Source: Lepturacanthus savala
Taxonomy: Eukaryota > Chordata > Actinopteri > Scombriformes > Trichiuridae
Length of the DNA: 64,000 nt
Assembly: GCA_030544235.1 (NCBI GenBank)
Contig: CM060463.1
Coordinates: 37,073,420 to 37,137,419, forward strand
Direction of reading: 5' to 3'
Shown: piece after piece, positions 1 through 12,924 of the stretch
Position numbering within the stretch: the first letter of the stretch is position 1
Layout of the letters: each line of letters begins with the position of its first letter
The notes under the pieces: generated by a model
The model's database searches: none
Seen by the model: only the letters and a program-made list of their open reading frames with translations
Told to the model about the DNA's origin: nothing
Position numbers and translations under genes: made by a program

Positions 1-458
1 GTCCATTTTAAGAAGAAAATGTCTTGATTTGTGATGATTTCACTGGTTCCAGCTTCTCTTCTGAAAGAGATGAAAACTAACAAAAGCTAGAAAGTAAAAC
101 ATTTTCATTTACTGACATTAAAATAAAAACTAGACTTCACAAAAACTGATAAATGAATCGTTTTGTCTTTACAAAAGAAAATAAAATCATGGAACTTTTG
201 ATTACTTACAGTGATTACTGGATCAATCAATCAGTTGCCAGATGAATCTATTCTGATAGTAAAGTGATTATCTTTGGGTTGTAGAATGTTGGTTGAGAAA
301 CAATGAAAAACCTTTTACACCATCTTATGAAACAACTAATTGATTAATCGCTTTAATAATCATCAGATATATTGATTATAGATGTTAGTTGCAGCCTTAC
401 TCTGTGCTTTTCAGTATTTAGATAGAGAAGCAGCAGTAATTAATTTGATTGTGTGCAG

Positions 459-1125
459 GTTGGAGAGACCAGTGTGGTGAACGTGGACTGTTCCAGAGCT
501 GGACCGGGTCAGCTCAGTCTGGAAGCTGCTCTGGACTCGACCCCGTCCAGCCCCACCGGATCAGCACCAGGATCCGGTACCAACACTCACCAATAACCAG
601 TAGATTTAATTTATTAGTTCACCAGAGAACAGCTGCTCATTTACCTGACTAGAGGTACAAACAAGAATAAAACAGGAAAACGGTCAAAGTCCAGAACAAC
701 CTAAATACTGAGGAGGGAGAAGAGGAATGTTGGAGGTTTCTGCTTAAACATAAAGAACAGATGGAAAAACTGAGAGTTTCAGGTGTTTTGGAGGGAGTTC
801 CACAGGTAGTGAGGTTTGTTATCTGCTGAACTCAAGATTTAACTTTTAAAAAACTTTAGACAACTTTAGAAAACTTTAGATCTTATGTTTTTTTTTGTTT
901 TTTTTTTGTAAATCTGTTTTTTTATGAAAAATGAAATGCATTAATTCTACAAAACTTTTAGGAATAAACCTGAAAGTTTTTTTTCCAGACAGATTTCAGA
1001 CAGTAATGAGTGAAAGAAAACAGTTTTACATTATACGGTTATACATTATCTTCTTTAAGTTTATAAGTTTTATTAATTAGGGAAAAACTCCTTGAGCTTT
1101 TCTAGAAAGACCTAACAATAAGTAT

Positions 1126-1191
<66 letters not shown>

Positions 1192-4100
1192 TAAAATTAT
1201 TTAGATATTTTTGATTTGAGCTTTTATTTTATTATAATATAATTTATTGAGGATATTGGAGGGAGAAAATAATTGCATTAGCCAAACCTTTACATGGCCA
1301 CAACGGTCAAGAATAATTCAGAGAATCATTAAACTGAATGTGTCTATCATTAGCTGTAATATGTATAATTTGACTGGAATGCGTTCTTCCTGCACTGTGA
1401 CCATGTTAAAGTGGACTTTGTGTCCAGGTGTGACAGCGAGGACGGAGGTTCTGGACAACAGAGACGGGACGTACACGGTGACCTACGTCCCTCTGACCGC
1501 CGGCATGTTCACGCTGCTGCTGAAATACGGAGGGAAGACCGTCCCCGGGTTCCCCGCCAAGGTCATGGCGGATCCTGCTGTGGACACGTCCAAGGTCAAG
1601 GTTTTCGGACCCGGAGTGGAGGGACAAGGTGCAGTAGAACCCGTCTGGGTCGCAGCATGTAGAAAAAGTCTGAAACAAACTAAACGTGTTGTTTCACAGC
1701 AGATTTTACCACTGCTGCCTGCAGAGGATTATTACACCCAGGGTTAACGTCTTATTTTACATTTTAAATAGGTGTTTTTAATGTCACATTAAGCATTTTA
1801 AAATTTATTTTTGCCCCAAACTTAATAACCTTGCCCTTTTGTGCCTAAACCTAACCAGGCCTTAAAGGGATAGTTCTGTATTTTTAACATCGAGCCCCAT
1901 TTCCGATGTTTGTCATGTATCTGAAGCATAGAGACATAATTTCACTCAGCTTTGCAATGATTTTAAATATAATGGAAGTTCAGCAGGCAGCTTTTGTAGC
2001 TTTAAGAAGATCATGGTTTAGTTTGAGCTTAGTTGTTAATGTTTTCCTGATAATTACACACAAAGCAGCTTTATTTCTATAAAACATTTCATACAGAAAC
2101 AACTCAATGTGCTTTACATTAAAAGAAACTGAACAGTAAATTGTATGTTTTTAGTTTCCAGTTCCCAAATAACTAAAAATAAAAACAAATGAAACAATGC
2201 AAATATTTAAATTCAAAGTGCTTTAAAAAAAAGCTCTCTTAACATCATGAAGTGTGATTGTAGACTCAATAACCCAATAATGAAACCAGAGGTACATTTG
2301 TTATGGAACTATTTTACAGACCACAGCACAGCTCTAGTAACCCTCCGCCACTCTGTTACTCTGGATACCAGTGACAGGATACCAGAGTTTATTCTGTTTG
2401 TCACGGTTTTTCTACACAATTCAAACACTTGAATCATTGAACTGACATTATCTCGTAAATGTGGCTACAAAGCTGAATACTGGAGGGATCATGAACATGG
2501 GAAATGGGACTAGATGTTAAAAATACTCAGCTGTCCCTTTAACCAGTGTTTTTTTGTGCTCTTTAAAGGTTGGAGTATAAAACCTAGATTTACAGAAACC
2601 ACATTAACTTCTCCTCCTTCTGCAGCTGTTTTCAGAGAAGCCACCACAGCGTTCACGGTGGACGCTCGTCCTCTGTCTCGGCGAGGAGGAGACCACGTGA
2701 AGGCGGAGGTCAGGAACCCGTCTGGAGCTCTGACTGACTGCCTGGTGACGGATAAAGCTGACGGGACATACGACGTGGAGTACACGCCCTTTGAGAACGG
2801 TACCGCACCCTGAACTAAGGATGCACCAGATATTCTGTATATACGGCTGAATATGTCAAAAAATATTTGGCTTTGGTTTTAGTGAGTTAACATTCAGGTT
2901 GAATAGTGACGTTTAGAGAGAGAAGCTGCAGCACAACAGCTGGTCACAGCACAACACAGTAGAAAAAGTTCACAAAACACAGAAAGCAAACAGAATCCCA
3001 ACTGTTAGTGCAGCTGGACTAAGGAGTGAATTTACTGTTCAGTTGTTTTCTGTGGGTTTCTGAGTCTTTGCTTCTGCTTCCATTTTATCCTGCAGCGATT
3101 TTTGCTGCATGTTTTATATGTTTGGTTTTGCATCGTTTCTGTGTTTGCAGCGTTTGTCTTTTCTGGTGATGTTTATTTGAAAAACATGTTTAAAACATGT
3201 CTTAAAAAAAAGTGAAAAACGTAACCACATTTGATATTCAGTATTCGGCCAAGTGTTTTTATTCTATTCACCCTGAACCCTGTGTTTACAGCAGTGATAC
3301 TCTCTGTGCTGATCTCACTGATCTCCATGTGTGTTCCAGGCGTCCACAGCGTCCAAGTCCTGTACGATGACACAGTGGTTCCTAAGAGTCCGTTCAGGGT
3401 GTCGGTGACAGAGGGCTGTGACCCCAGCAGGGTGGTGGCCACCGGCCCCGGACTCCAACAAGCCCTGACCGACAAACCCAACAACTTCAACATCATCACC
3501 AGGTCAGAGGTCAACAGCTGCAACGACTCAACTATCACATTCACCAACAGCTATTCTGATAATCCATCTATTAGAGGCAGTTATTAAGGAAAAAAGTTAA
3601 ATAGTCTGGACTGGCTCAAAACATTAAAACACACATATTATCCTTTTTGTTATTCTTTATGGAAACTAACAGAAAATATAAAATGAAACCGTTTCATTAA
3701 CTGAAATAAAAATACGAAATGGACTTCACAAATAAAAAAATCTTTGTTGTTACAAAACTAATATACTTTTGGTCTTTTACAGATAGTTTAAGACTAGAGC
3801 AACAAATTAATTTCATACTATTACGATAATCAACTATTTTGATAATCCATTAATTGTTATTGTTGTTGAGTCATTTTTAAGAAGAAAACATCTAAATTCT
3901 CTGGTTCCAGCTTCTCTTCTCTGATTATTTCCTGGTTTCTTTAGTCTCTATAATAATAAACTGATGATCTTTGGGTTGTGGACAAAAAAAGACATTTTAG
4001 GTTGAATCTTCAGCTTTGATGAAACACTGATCCATATTTTCCACCATTTCATGAACTCTACTGACATCAAACTATTGCTGATGGTGGTGGTTTGGTTCTG

Positions 4101-7100
4101 TTTCCAGAGGGGCAGGTATCGGAGGTCTTGGCATCACTGTGGAGGGTCCATCAGAGTCAAAGATGTCCTGCAAGGACAACAAAGATGGCAGCTGCAGCGT
4201 GGAGTACGTTCCCTTCAGCCCAGGCCTGTACGACGTCAACATCACCTACGGAGGAGAACACATCCCTGGTGAGAAACGTTCACTCTCTAAATGAAATCAA
4301 CTTGGACTGTTTGTTTCCTAAAGGCAGCATGACTTTGCTGTGGTTTCCGTCTATAAACAGCCGCTGATGTTAAAGATGTGGTTATGTTTGTCGGTTCATG
4401 TTGTAAAGAAGCTGATGTTATTGGCTGATAAAAGCTGCTCTGAGTGTTTGGCTTTAATGTTGTAAAGACGTGGCTGAAGTTACCGGCGGAGGCTGAAAAG
4501 CCACAGCTCAGTTTAATTGACTTTGTTCCGGAGGAGCCCAGCGTGTTTCCTGTTTTAAGACGTTCCAGAGACAGCTGTTGGTTTGTGGTTCCACAGCATC
4601 AGCTGCTGTTATAAACAGCTTCAGGATGCACCAACCACATTCTCCAGAAAAACATGTCAAACACGTCAAATTTACAAAGAGCCAAACACCCGGAGGAACT
4701 TTATTGGGCTGTTGCAATTAGTAAAATATCTTTTTACTGGGAGAAAGAATGTGAGGATCAGTGGTCAATGATGCAGCTTTAAAGACCCAATGTGGGACAC
4801 AATGTTCCTGAAATAATGGTAGAACTGGAGCAGGTTTGAAATGATGGCATGATTATCTTGGCTAAAACTGAAGTTAAATAGTGTTTTTATTATTTTATTA
4901 GAAACAAGTCCTGCTTTTCTTTCTAGGCTGTAAAGTGAAGTTGGTGTCCTGTCTCCCAGAATGTTCTTACTCTCTGCCTAAAGCTCATACTGAATTAGAG
5001 AAAATGGCTTTTAAAGAGAAGATTGTGTTTTCTCAACATTTAGCCCCATTTCCCATGTTCCTGTCATGCATCTGAAGCATAGAGAATAAATTCTAAATTG
5101 ATAAATTGATCCTCCAGTATGGAGGATTTTCACTATAAAAGAGGTTCACAGACAGATTTGAATCGTACTAGAAAAACCTCTTTAATTTAGATATAAACCT
5201 GGTGTGAAGCTGAGTTTGTAATTAGTCATCACTGTCATGTTTCCCATTTCATTCAAAGTTTTAGTAAATTTGTCTCCGTTTTCTGAAATGGTTTATAACT
5301 TACATTAAACCAACATTTCCTCTTCCTGTTTTTGCAGGAAGTCCTTTCAGAGTCCCGGTGAAGGACGTGGTGGATTCCAGTAAGGTGAAGGTGTCTGGTC
5401 CGGGTGTGGGGTCAGGGGTCAGGGCCAATATCCCACAATCCTTCACGGTGGACTGCAGGAAGGCGGGCGAGGCGCCGCTGGCCGTGGCCGTCACCGCCCC
5501 CAAAGGCGTGGCCGAGCCGGTGGAGGTGAAGGACAACGGAGACGGGACATACACGGCGTCCTACACACCGTCCCTGGAGGGACTTTACTCTGTAGGCGTC
5601 AAATACGCTGAGGAGGATGTCCCCCGCAGGTATGGACAGGAACTACACCATCCCTCACTGGCAACATAACTATGTGTCATATAACTGAATGTATTTTCTG
5701 GAAAATACTATTAAACCAGTTGGACCATGAAATCTTATTCCAGTAAGATAGATTCTGTTAATTAGTCCAGTATTGTGTCCAGTTATTTAACGTTCTTTAT
5801 TTTTATTTTGTGTTTACTTTATATTTATTTTGTGTTTACATGAGACATCACTGTTAAAATCTCTTTATGGTTTTAGATTAGAATTCTCTTTCAATGTCTA
5901 TTTTTTCTTCTGGCTTGTTCAGCTCAGGCTGACGTTTTGACATTTCAAATGTCACAATTAGCAACAATTCCTATTCTTTGTTATAGTTCTTCCACAAATT
6001 TGTACTGAAATATGTATTTTTTACTGAAAAGTCTAAGTTCTGTTATGACAGTTTTTCTTTATTGCAACAACATAAAATGGAGGAAATGGTCAAACCTCAG
6101 TTAGATGTCACCAGTAGTTTCTGTGTGTTTTTGTGTATCAGCTGTCGTCATGACGACATCTTTGTCTCTTCAGTCCCTTTAAGTTCCGGGTTCTACCCAC
6201 TCATGATGCCAGTAAGGTCCGAGCCAGCGGTCCCGGGCTGACCAACGGCGTCCCCGCCAGCTTCCCCGTGGAGTTCAGCATCGACGCCAAGGACGCCGGC
6301 CAGGGCCAGCTGAGCGTGCTCATCACCGTCAGTAACACACGCACACACACACACACACAGACGCATCATTTTAAAGAGACATAGAAGTTGTGATGCACTT
6401 GAAGCTAATTCATATCTCAGCCTTATCACTCGGAGGTTATTTCTATTTCAGAGGGGTAATCCTTAAGAGCTGTTCTTTTTATTCCAACATAACATTATTT
6501 ATTCTGTCTATTGGTGCTAGATGTGTGAAGTATTCTCTTTAACATGCTGGTTCCCAAGTGTTTTCTTTTGTTTTTGCTTTTTTCTTAACACTGAAGAACT
6601 GATCTTTTCTCCTCCAGGACCAGGATGGTAAACCCAAGCAGCCCAGTATCCATGACAACGGGGACGGTACCTACCGGGTGTCCTACATCCCTGACCGAGC
6701 AGGACGCTACACCATCGTCATAAAGTACGGCGGCGATGACATCCCCGCCTCACCGTACAGGGTCCGAGCCACGGCCACCGGAGACGCCAGCAAGTGCACC
6801 GTCACCGGTCTGTAGAAAAAACAACAAAACAAAACAGTAAACTACTTTTTTTTTGACTGATATGGGTGAAATAACTGGCATAACTAAAAAAGAATGATAC
6901 ATTTTAAATTATATAAAACTAAAAATAATAAAACTAGTTTACTTTAGCCTATTTGTTTGTTTTGAACATGTAAAACCCAAATAAAAGAGAGAAAATTCAA
7001 AAGTAAAGTAAAACAATCATTTACCATCAATATGTTCAAAAATGAGTAGGAAGAAGTGCAGACTTAATAAATCCTATCTCCTCTATTGCTCATTTCAATA

Positions 7101-8613
7101 TGCGATTAATAGTAATGTAATTTCCATTAGTAATTTTCAAAATTACAGTATTAGTATTAATAGTAATGTAATAGTTATGTATATTGATGATACTAACGAT
7201 ATAATAGTTAGGATATAATAATCACAATTCAACAGTAACACTGTCAACTAGAATAAAACAGTTAATACAGTGATAACTGATAAACTGCTGAGTTCTGGCT
7301 CCTCCTCTGTGTGTTTTTGTGTGTGTGTGTCTGTTTAAAACCCTTTTTGAGAGGGTTAAACTATCTGCTAGAGTTTTTAGGCTTTATGTCACTAACCCGT
7401 CTGTGTGGTCAGGTCCTGGCGTCGGCCCCACCGTGGCCATCGGAGAGGAGCTGGGTCTGGTGGTGAACGCTAAGGCTGCTGGGAAGGGGAAGGTGAGCTG
7501 CGTGGTGGTCCAGCCCGACGGCAGCGAGGTGGAGGCCGAGGTCCTGGAAAACGAAGACGGAACCTTCGACATCTTCTACACGGCACCGGCACCAGGAAAC
7601 TACGTCATCTACGTCCGCTTCGGAGGAGAAAACATCCCACGCAGCCCCTTCAAAGTCATGGTGAGACATGGATTATTACATGTCTGTTACATGTCTATAA
7701 CTAAATCCATGATGTTAAAACACATTAGACTTCTTCTCCAGTATAATCTGCTGTATCCAGTGTTTTGAGGTGTCAACCAACCTGATGTTTTGTTTAATGT
7801 GTTCCAGGATAAAATGTGAAATGCTCTTTAAGTACAGTCAAAGTCTCTGTGATGTTTTTCTCCCCCAAGTGGATGAAACTATTGCAGCTTTAAGGAGACT
7901 TTGGGTTGATTAATGAACTTTGACCTTGTGCCTTTAGGTTCACAGACCAGGATTTATCTACGGGAGCCTCACTCACTCAACTTGAATGTATAAATTGCGC
8001 TTTGTGTCCTTTCTGTTCAGTTTTATTCAGATGATACAGCTGTCAACTCTGGTCCTGTGATTTTTTTTATTATTATCTCCACGTAGCATCTGTCATTTGA
8101 CACTTGTTGCACACAAACAGGAGGTTCTAAAGCCAAACTTTACATGTACATGAAGGTTAAACCCTCTGGAGGATCTGAAGACTTCTACACAGCCACTAAT
8201 TAAATTTCTTAAACAAAGCTCTTCTTCCAAAGTCTACTTGAATTTAGATGTGAAAAACCAGAAAGCTGATGAGTCAGCACAGGTGTAGACTCAGTGTTCT
8301 GTTCAAACTGAATGATTCATTGATCTGTGGCAGATCTTAATAGGTGCATCTCAAATAAATATCATGGAAAAGTGAAGATCATTATAGAAAGTGAAAATTA
8401 TATGTAGATTCATTACATATAGGTGGAGATATTATTAAGCCTTATTAATATGAGCCTTTATTTCTGGTCATTTTGAACTTTTACAATATTCTGATCAATA
8501 TCATGTCTTCAGGCTACTGATGAGGTTCCCATCATGCAAGAGCAGACGTCTCAACAGCAACAGGCCGCTGCTCCTGGAGCGGGCTTCCAGCCCTGGGTAC
8601 CAAATGCATGCAT

Positions 8614-8671
<58 letters not shown>

Positions 8672-11600
8672 TCACCTACAAGCTTTTTGCACACACAACT
8701 TTAAACACACGCTTATGTTTTTTGTGATTTGGGTGAAATTACATGATCAGAACACACACACACACACACACAGCGCTCCTCTCTTTTGCAGGTGAATGGC
8801 TGCTGTTTAAACCCTGACCTCCCATCCTCTCTCTCTCCATTCTAAAGTTTACTCGCTCGGCCGCTTTGCCTCCTCTGTGTCATCGCTTCTTTTTTTTTTT
8901 TTTTGTCTCAGCCAATGGGATCGCAGCAAACATCTAACAACCAATAAGCCGTGGCCGAAGGCGTTGCTATGATTACGGGGTGTTTTCCTTCCAGAGGTTT
9001 GATGTCTCTCTGTCCTCCTCCTCTTCCTCGGTGCACTCTTCATCGCTGTGGCTGAATCACAATGTCTCCCCCTCCTCTTCCTCATCATCTTCCTCCTCCT
9101 CTTCCTCCTCGCTGCTTCCCAGGACGGATGCAGCAACGTCAGCATGTTGTAACACGGGTTGTTGTCATAGCATTGAATTGTACGTTAAGCTCCGCCCTCC
9201 TGTCATCTCCAGGTGACATCAGACAGCTACGAGCCAATCAGCAGCAGCCTGAATGGAAGCGGCTTCAGACCGTTTGACATGGTGATACCGTTCTCCTTCA
9301 GGAAGGGAGAAATCACCGGTGAGAGACTGACCGATGAACCTGATGTTGCTGTTTAAACTCTACGCTGCCTCGTTAACCTCGTTGAGTGATGGTGGTTTGA
9401 CCTCTGATCCTCTCAGGTGAGGTGTTGATGCCTTCAGGTAAATCTGCTCAGCCGCTGATCACAGACAACCTGGACGGGACGGTAACGGTCCAGTACTCCC
9501 CCACCGAGGCCGGACTACACGAGATGCACATCAAATACAACGGAACACACATCCCAGGTCAGAACAGGAAAGAACACACAAAATCACAGCTTTATTACAA
9601 AAATTAGGACATAATCATTTTAGTACAGCACAGTGCTGAAGTTCTTGGTTTTATAAAGGGTTCTATATTACATCTTAAAGAATCTGCTATAGACCTGACA
9701 ACGATAAATTCAGTATAGGAAGAATTTAATTAGAAATTGATGAATCCAAACAGGAGACAACTGTCAGTTTAGTTTGTTCTTTGTTGGTTGTATGTCATGG
9801 GAAGATGAAATAATCCCACAGTGGTGAAATTTCATTAGCAACAGCACTAGAGACGGTACAAGTGACATGCAAGAAAATAATATATTGCAGAGACTATATA
9901 TGAAAACAAATACAATAGAATGCTACAGTGAGTATGGTAGATTATTGCACATAAAAAACAAGTATACAGATGCAGTAACAGTGGGTTTAACAGTGTTCAT
10001 TGGAAGCTGCCTCCTGTTTAATCCTGTTTCTGTGCTGCAGAGTCTCCTCTCCAGTTCTACGTGAATCACGCCAGCAGCCCCAACGTCACGGCCTACGGCC
10101 CCGGGCTGAGCTACGGCGTCGCCAACAAAACCGCCACCTTCACCGTGTTCACCGAGGACGCGTCTGAAGGTACGAGGACGACGGCTGGTCAGCCTCCTGC
10201 TGCAGCTACACTACAGCCCAGTATCAGTGTTTGATGGTCACCTGCAGAGAATCAGATCCTATCAAATAGAGTTGAATTATTTTGAATTATTTTATTCCAC
10301 TGACAGATCATTTTATTTATTTCATTTCTTTATTTTTAGAATTACACTACTCACAATGAGTCAGGGATATTATTTACATGAGTTCTTTTCCTATTTGCTC
10401 TGAATCTTAATGAAATTAGTGAATGAATGAGAAGAAACACTGTTTTGTTTTAAGTTTAATATTTATTACCCCAAAAATGTATGAGTCTCTCACAGCATCC
10501 CTGACTTATTGGGAGTAGTATAAATCGATCAAAACGTCACAAATAAACAACATAAATATTCAAACAAAATTAAATTGACCAAATTTACAGAAAACAAACT
10601 TGAAATAAAATATTTTCTAATGTTGCTAACATTGCTATATATTATATTTTATTTATGTTTAACCGTATAACAGCAGAAGGCGTCTAGGTTCTTTATGTTG
10701 AATGATGATTTCTGAGATTTGACAGAGATACTTCTGTGTTCATGTTTCCATTTTATGTTTAAATATTTTCAGTCTGTATATATTGTGTTCTGATGAAAAG
10801 GAAAACAATGACATGTTATAGTTGTTAATATTTGTATTGTACAGTACTAGTGGTATTGGGTTTAGAGTTTAAAAGTAGTAGTTAAGATGATTTAGAATAA
10901 TAGAGCTGTATAAAAGTAGAATAAACAGTCAGCTGCTGCTGCTGAGCAGCGATCCTGTTCAGTCAAGTGGACTTGAGGTTCTGATTGGGCGTCTCTGTCC
11001 AGGGGGTCTGGACCTGGCCATCGAGGGTCCGTCCAAAGCTGAGATCAACTGTGTGGACAACAAGGACGGGACGTGCAGCGTCAGCTACCTGCCTGTTCTA
11101 CCTGGAGACTACAACATCCTGGTCAAATACAACGATGAGCACATCGCTGGCAGCCCCTTCACCGCCAGGATCACCGGTCAGTGACTGGACGACTGATTAA
11201 TCCTCTGTCCTGACTCCTAAATATGTCCCTGTCTGTTCTATATGCACGTGTTGACACGTTTTCCTTGGGTTTGGTTGCATTTTGTTTTCCTTTTAGGTGA
11301 AGCCTTTAAAACTTAGGGAACTACATTCCTTAAAACAATTTGTCTTTAAAGGTCCATTGAGTCAAATGTAGCATCATCAAGCAGAAATAGAATATAATAT
11401 TCATACATGTTTAATTAGTAATTATAAGTATGAATAGTTTTTTTATTAGTATCTTAGATTGAGCTGCACAGAACAGACAAACCAGTTCCTCTGTAGTTTC
11501 TCCAACATGTTGGAGACTCAGTTAGTTGCAGTTTGCAGCCTCACCACTAGATGCCGCTAGAGAACTATACTCTTTTTATTTGAAATCATCTTTATTAAGA

Positions 11601-12187
11601 ACTTTCCTGCACATTTGTGATCTCAAAATATCAAACATTACTGGTATAAAAATATTCACTTCTACAAATACAGTTGTTCAATAACATAAATCCTTTATAA
11701 AGGCTTTTATTTTCCTATTTGTTGAATTTATAATTTAATATAATTTAAGTATTTTTCCCCATCTTTCTGTATAAAAGGATCTTTTTTTTAAACATTGTAC
11801 AGTTAATTTACTCAGGAAGTAATTTACTCAGTTGTTTCCTTTGCAGCAGGAATATTTTAAAAAGGCTCTATTACACATTATATACATGTGATGGAATCAG
11901 TAATCCATGGACAGGATTTCTCTTCTGATAAATAATGTTGCAGCAGTGAATCAATCAGGAAACGGAATCAGGAAGTTTAGTAACGGGCAGATTTTTGGGT
12001 GGATTTTGTTTGTTTCAGAGGACAAACAGCGTCGTTCTCAGATCAAACTGGGCTCAGCAGCAGACTTCTCTCTGGACATTAATGAGACAGACCTGAGTGT
12101 GTTGACCGCCAGCATCAAGTCACCGTCAGGCCGTGATGAGCCGTGTCTGCTGAAGAGGATGGCCAACAACCACATCGGTAACACACT

Positions 12188-12280
<93 letters not shown>

Positions 12281-12879
12281 CTGCAGCTAACCACCTTACT
12301 GATGAATTTAGTATGATCACAATCCTGCAGGTTTTTGGATTGTTGGTGTTTCAGTCCCAAACTTGGCCAAATCAGCACCAGAATGACTTTCCCTCAGACT
12401 TTACTGGTCACTGTAATAACTTCTTTTCTCTGTACCGGCTGCAAATCAAAACTATATTGATAATTGAGATATATATTGAAATGATTAATCGATTAGTTGT
12501 ATAGTTCAAAAAAATAATGTAAACTATAGTGAGATAAGCAGTGCTCAAGATGTACCAGGTAAGACTGCAAAGTTGTAAAAAAACACATAATTTCTGATTT
12601 GGGGGAATAAATCACATTTTATCTGAAATATTCTGATGTTTTGACATTGGGGAGAAAAAAATTTGAAGCCTAATAATTTTCCATATATACTTGGGTTTGT
12701 AGTTGTTTTGAAATAAATTAGAATCTTAATAGTTTTTAAGAGACAGAAAACACCTTTTAGTAGTTTTGTATTAGTACATTAAACACCTTATATATATTAT
12801 CTTATTGCATCTCTAATTAAAACAAACCCTTTTCCTTCCTCTTCCTTGTCTTTATTCCTCCATGTTTGGCTTGTTTCTT

Positions 12880-12924
<45 letters not shown>

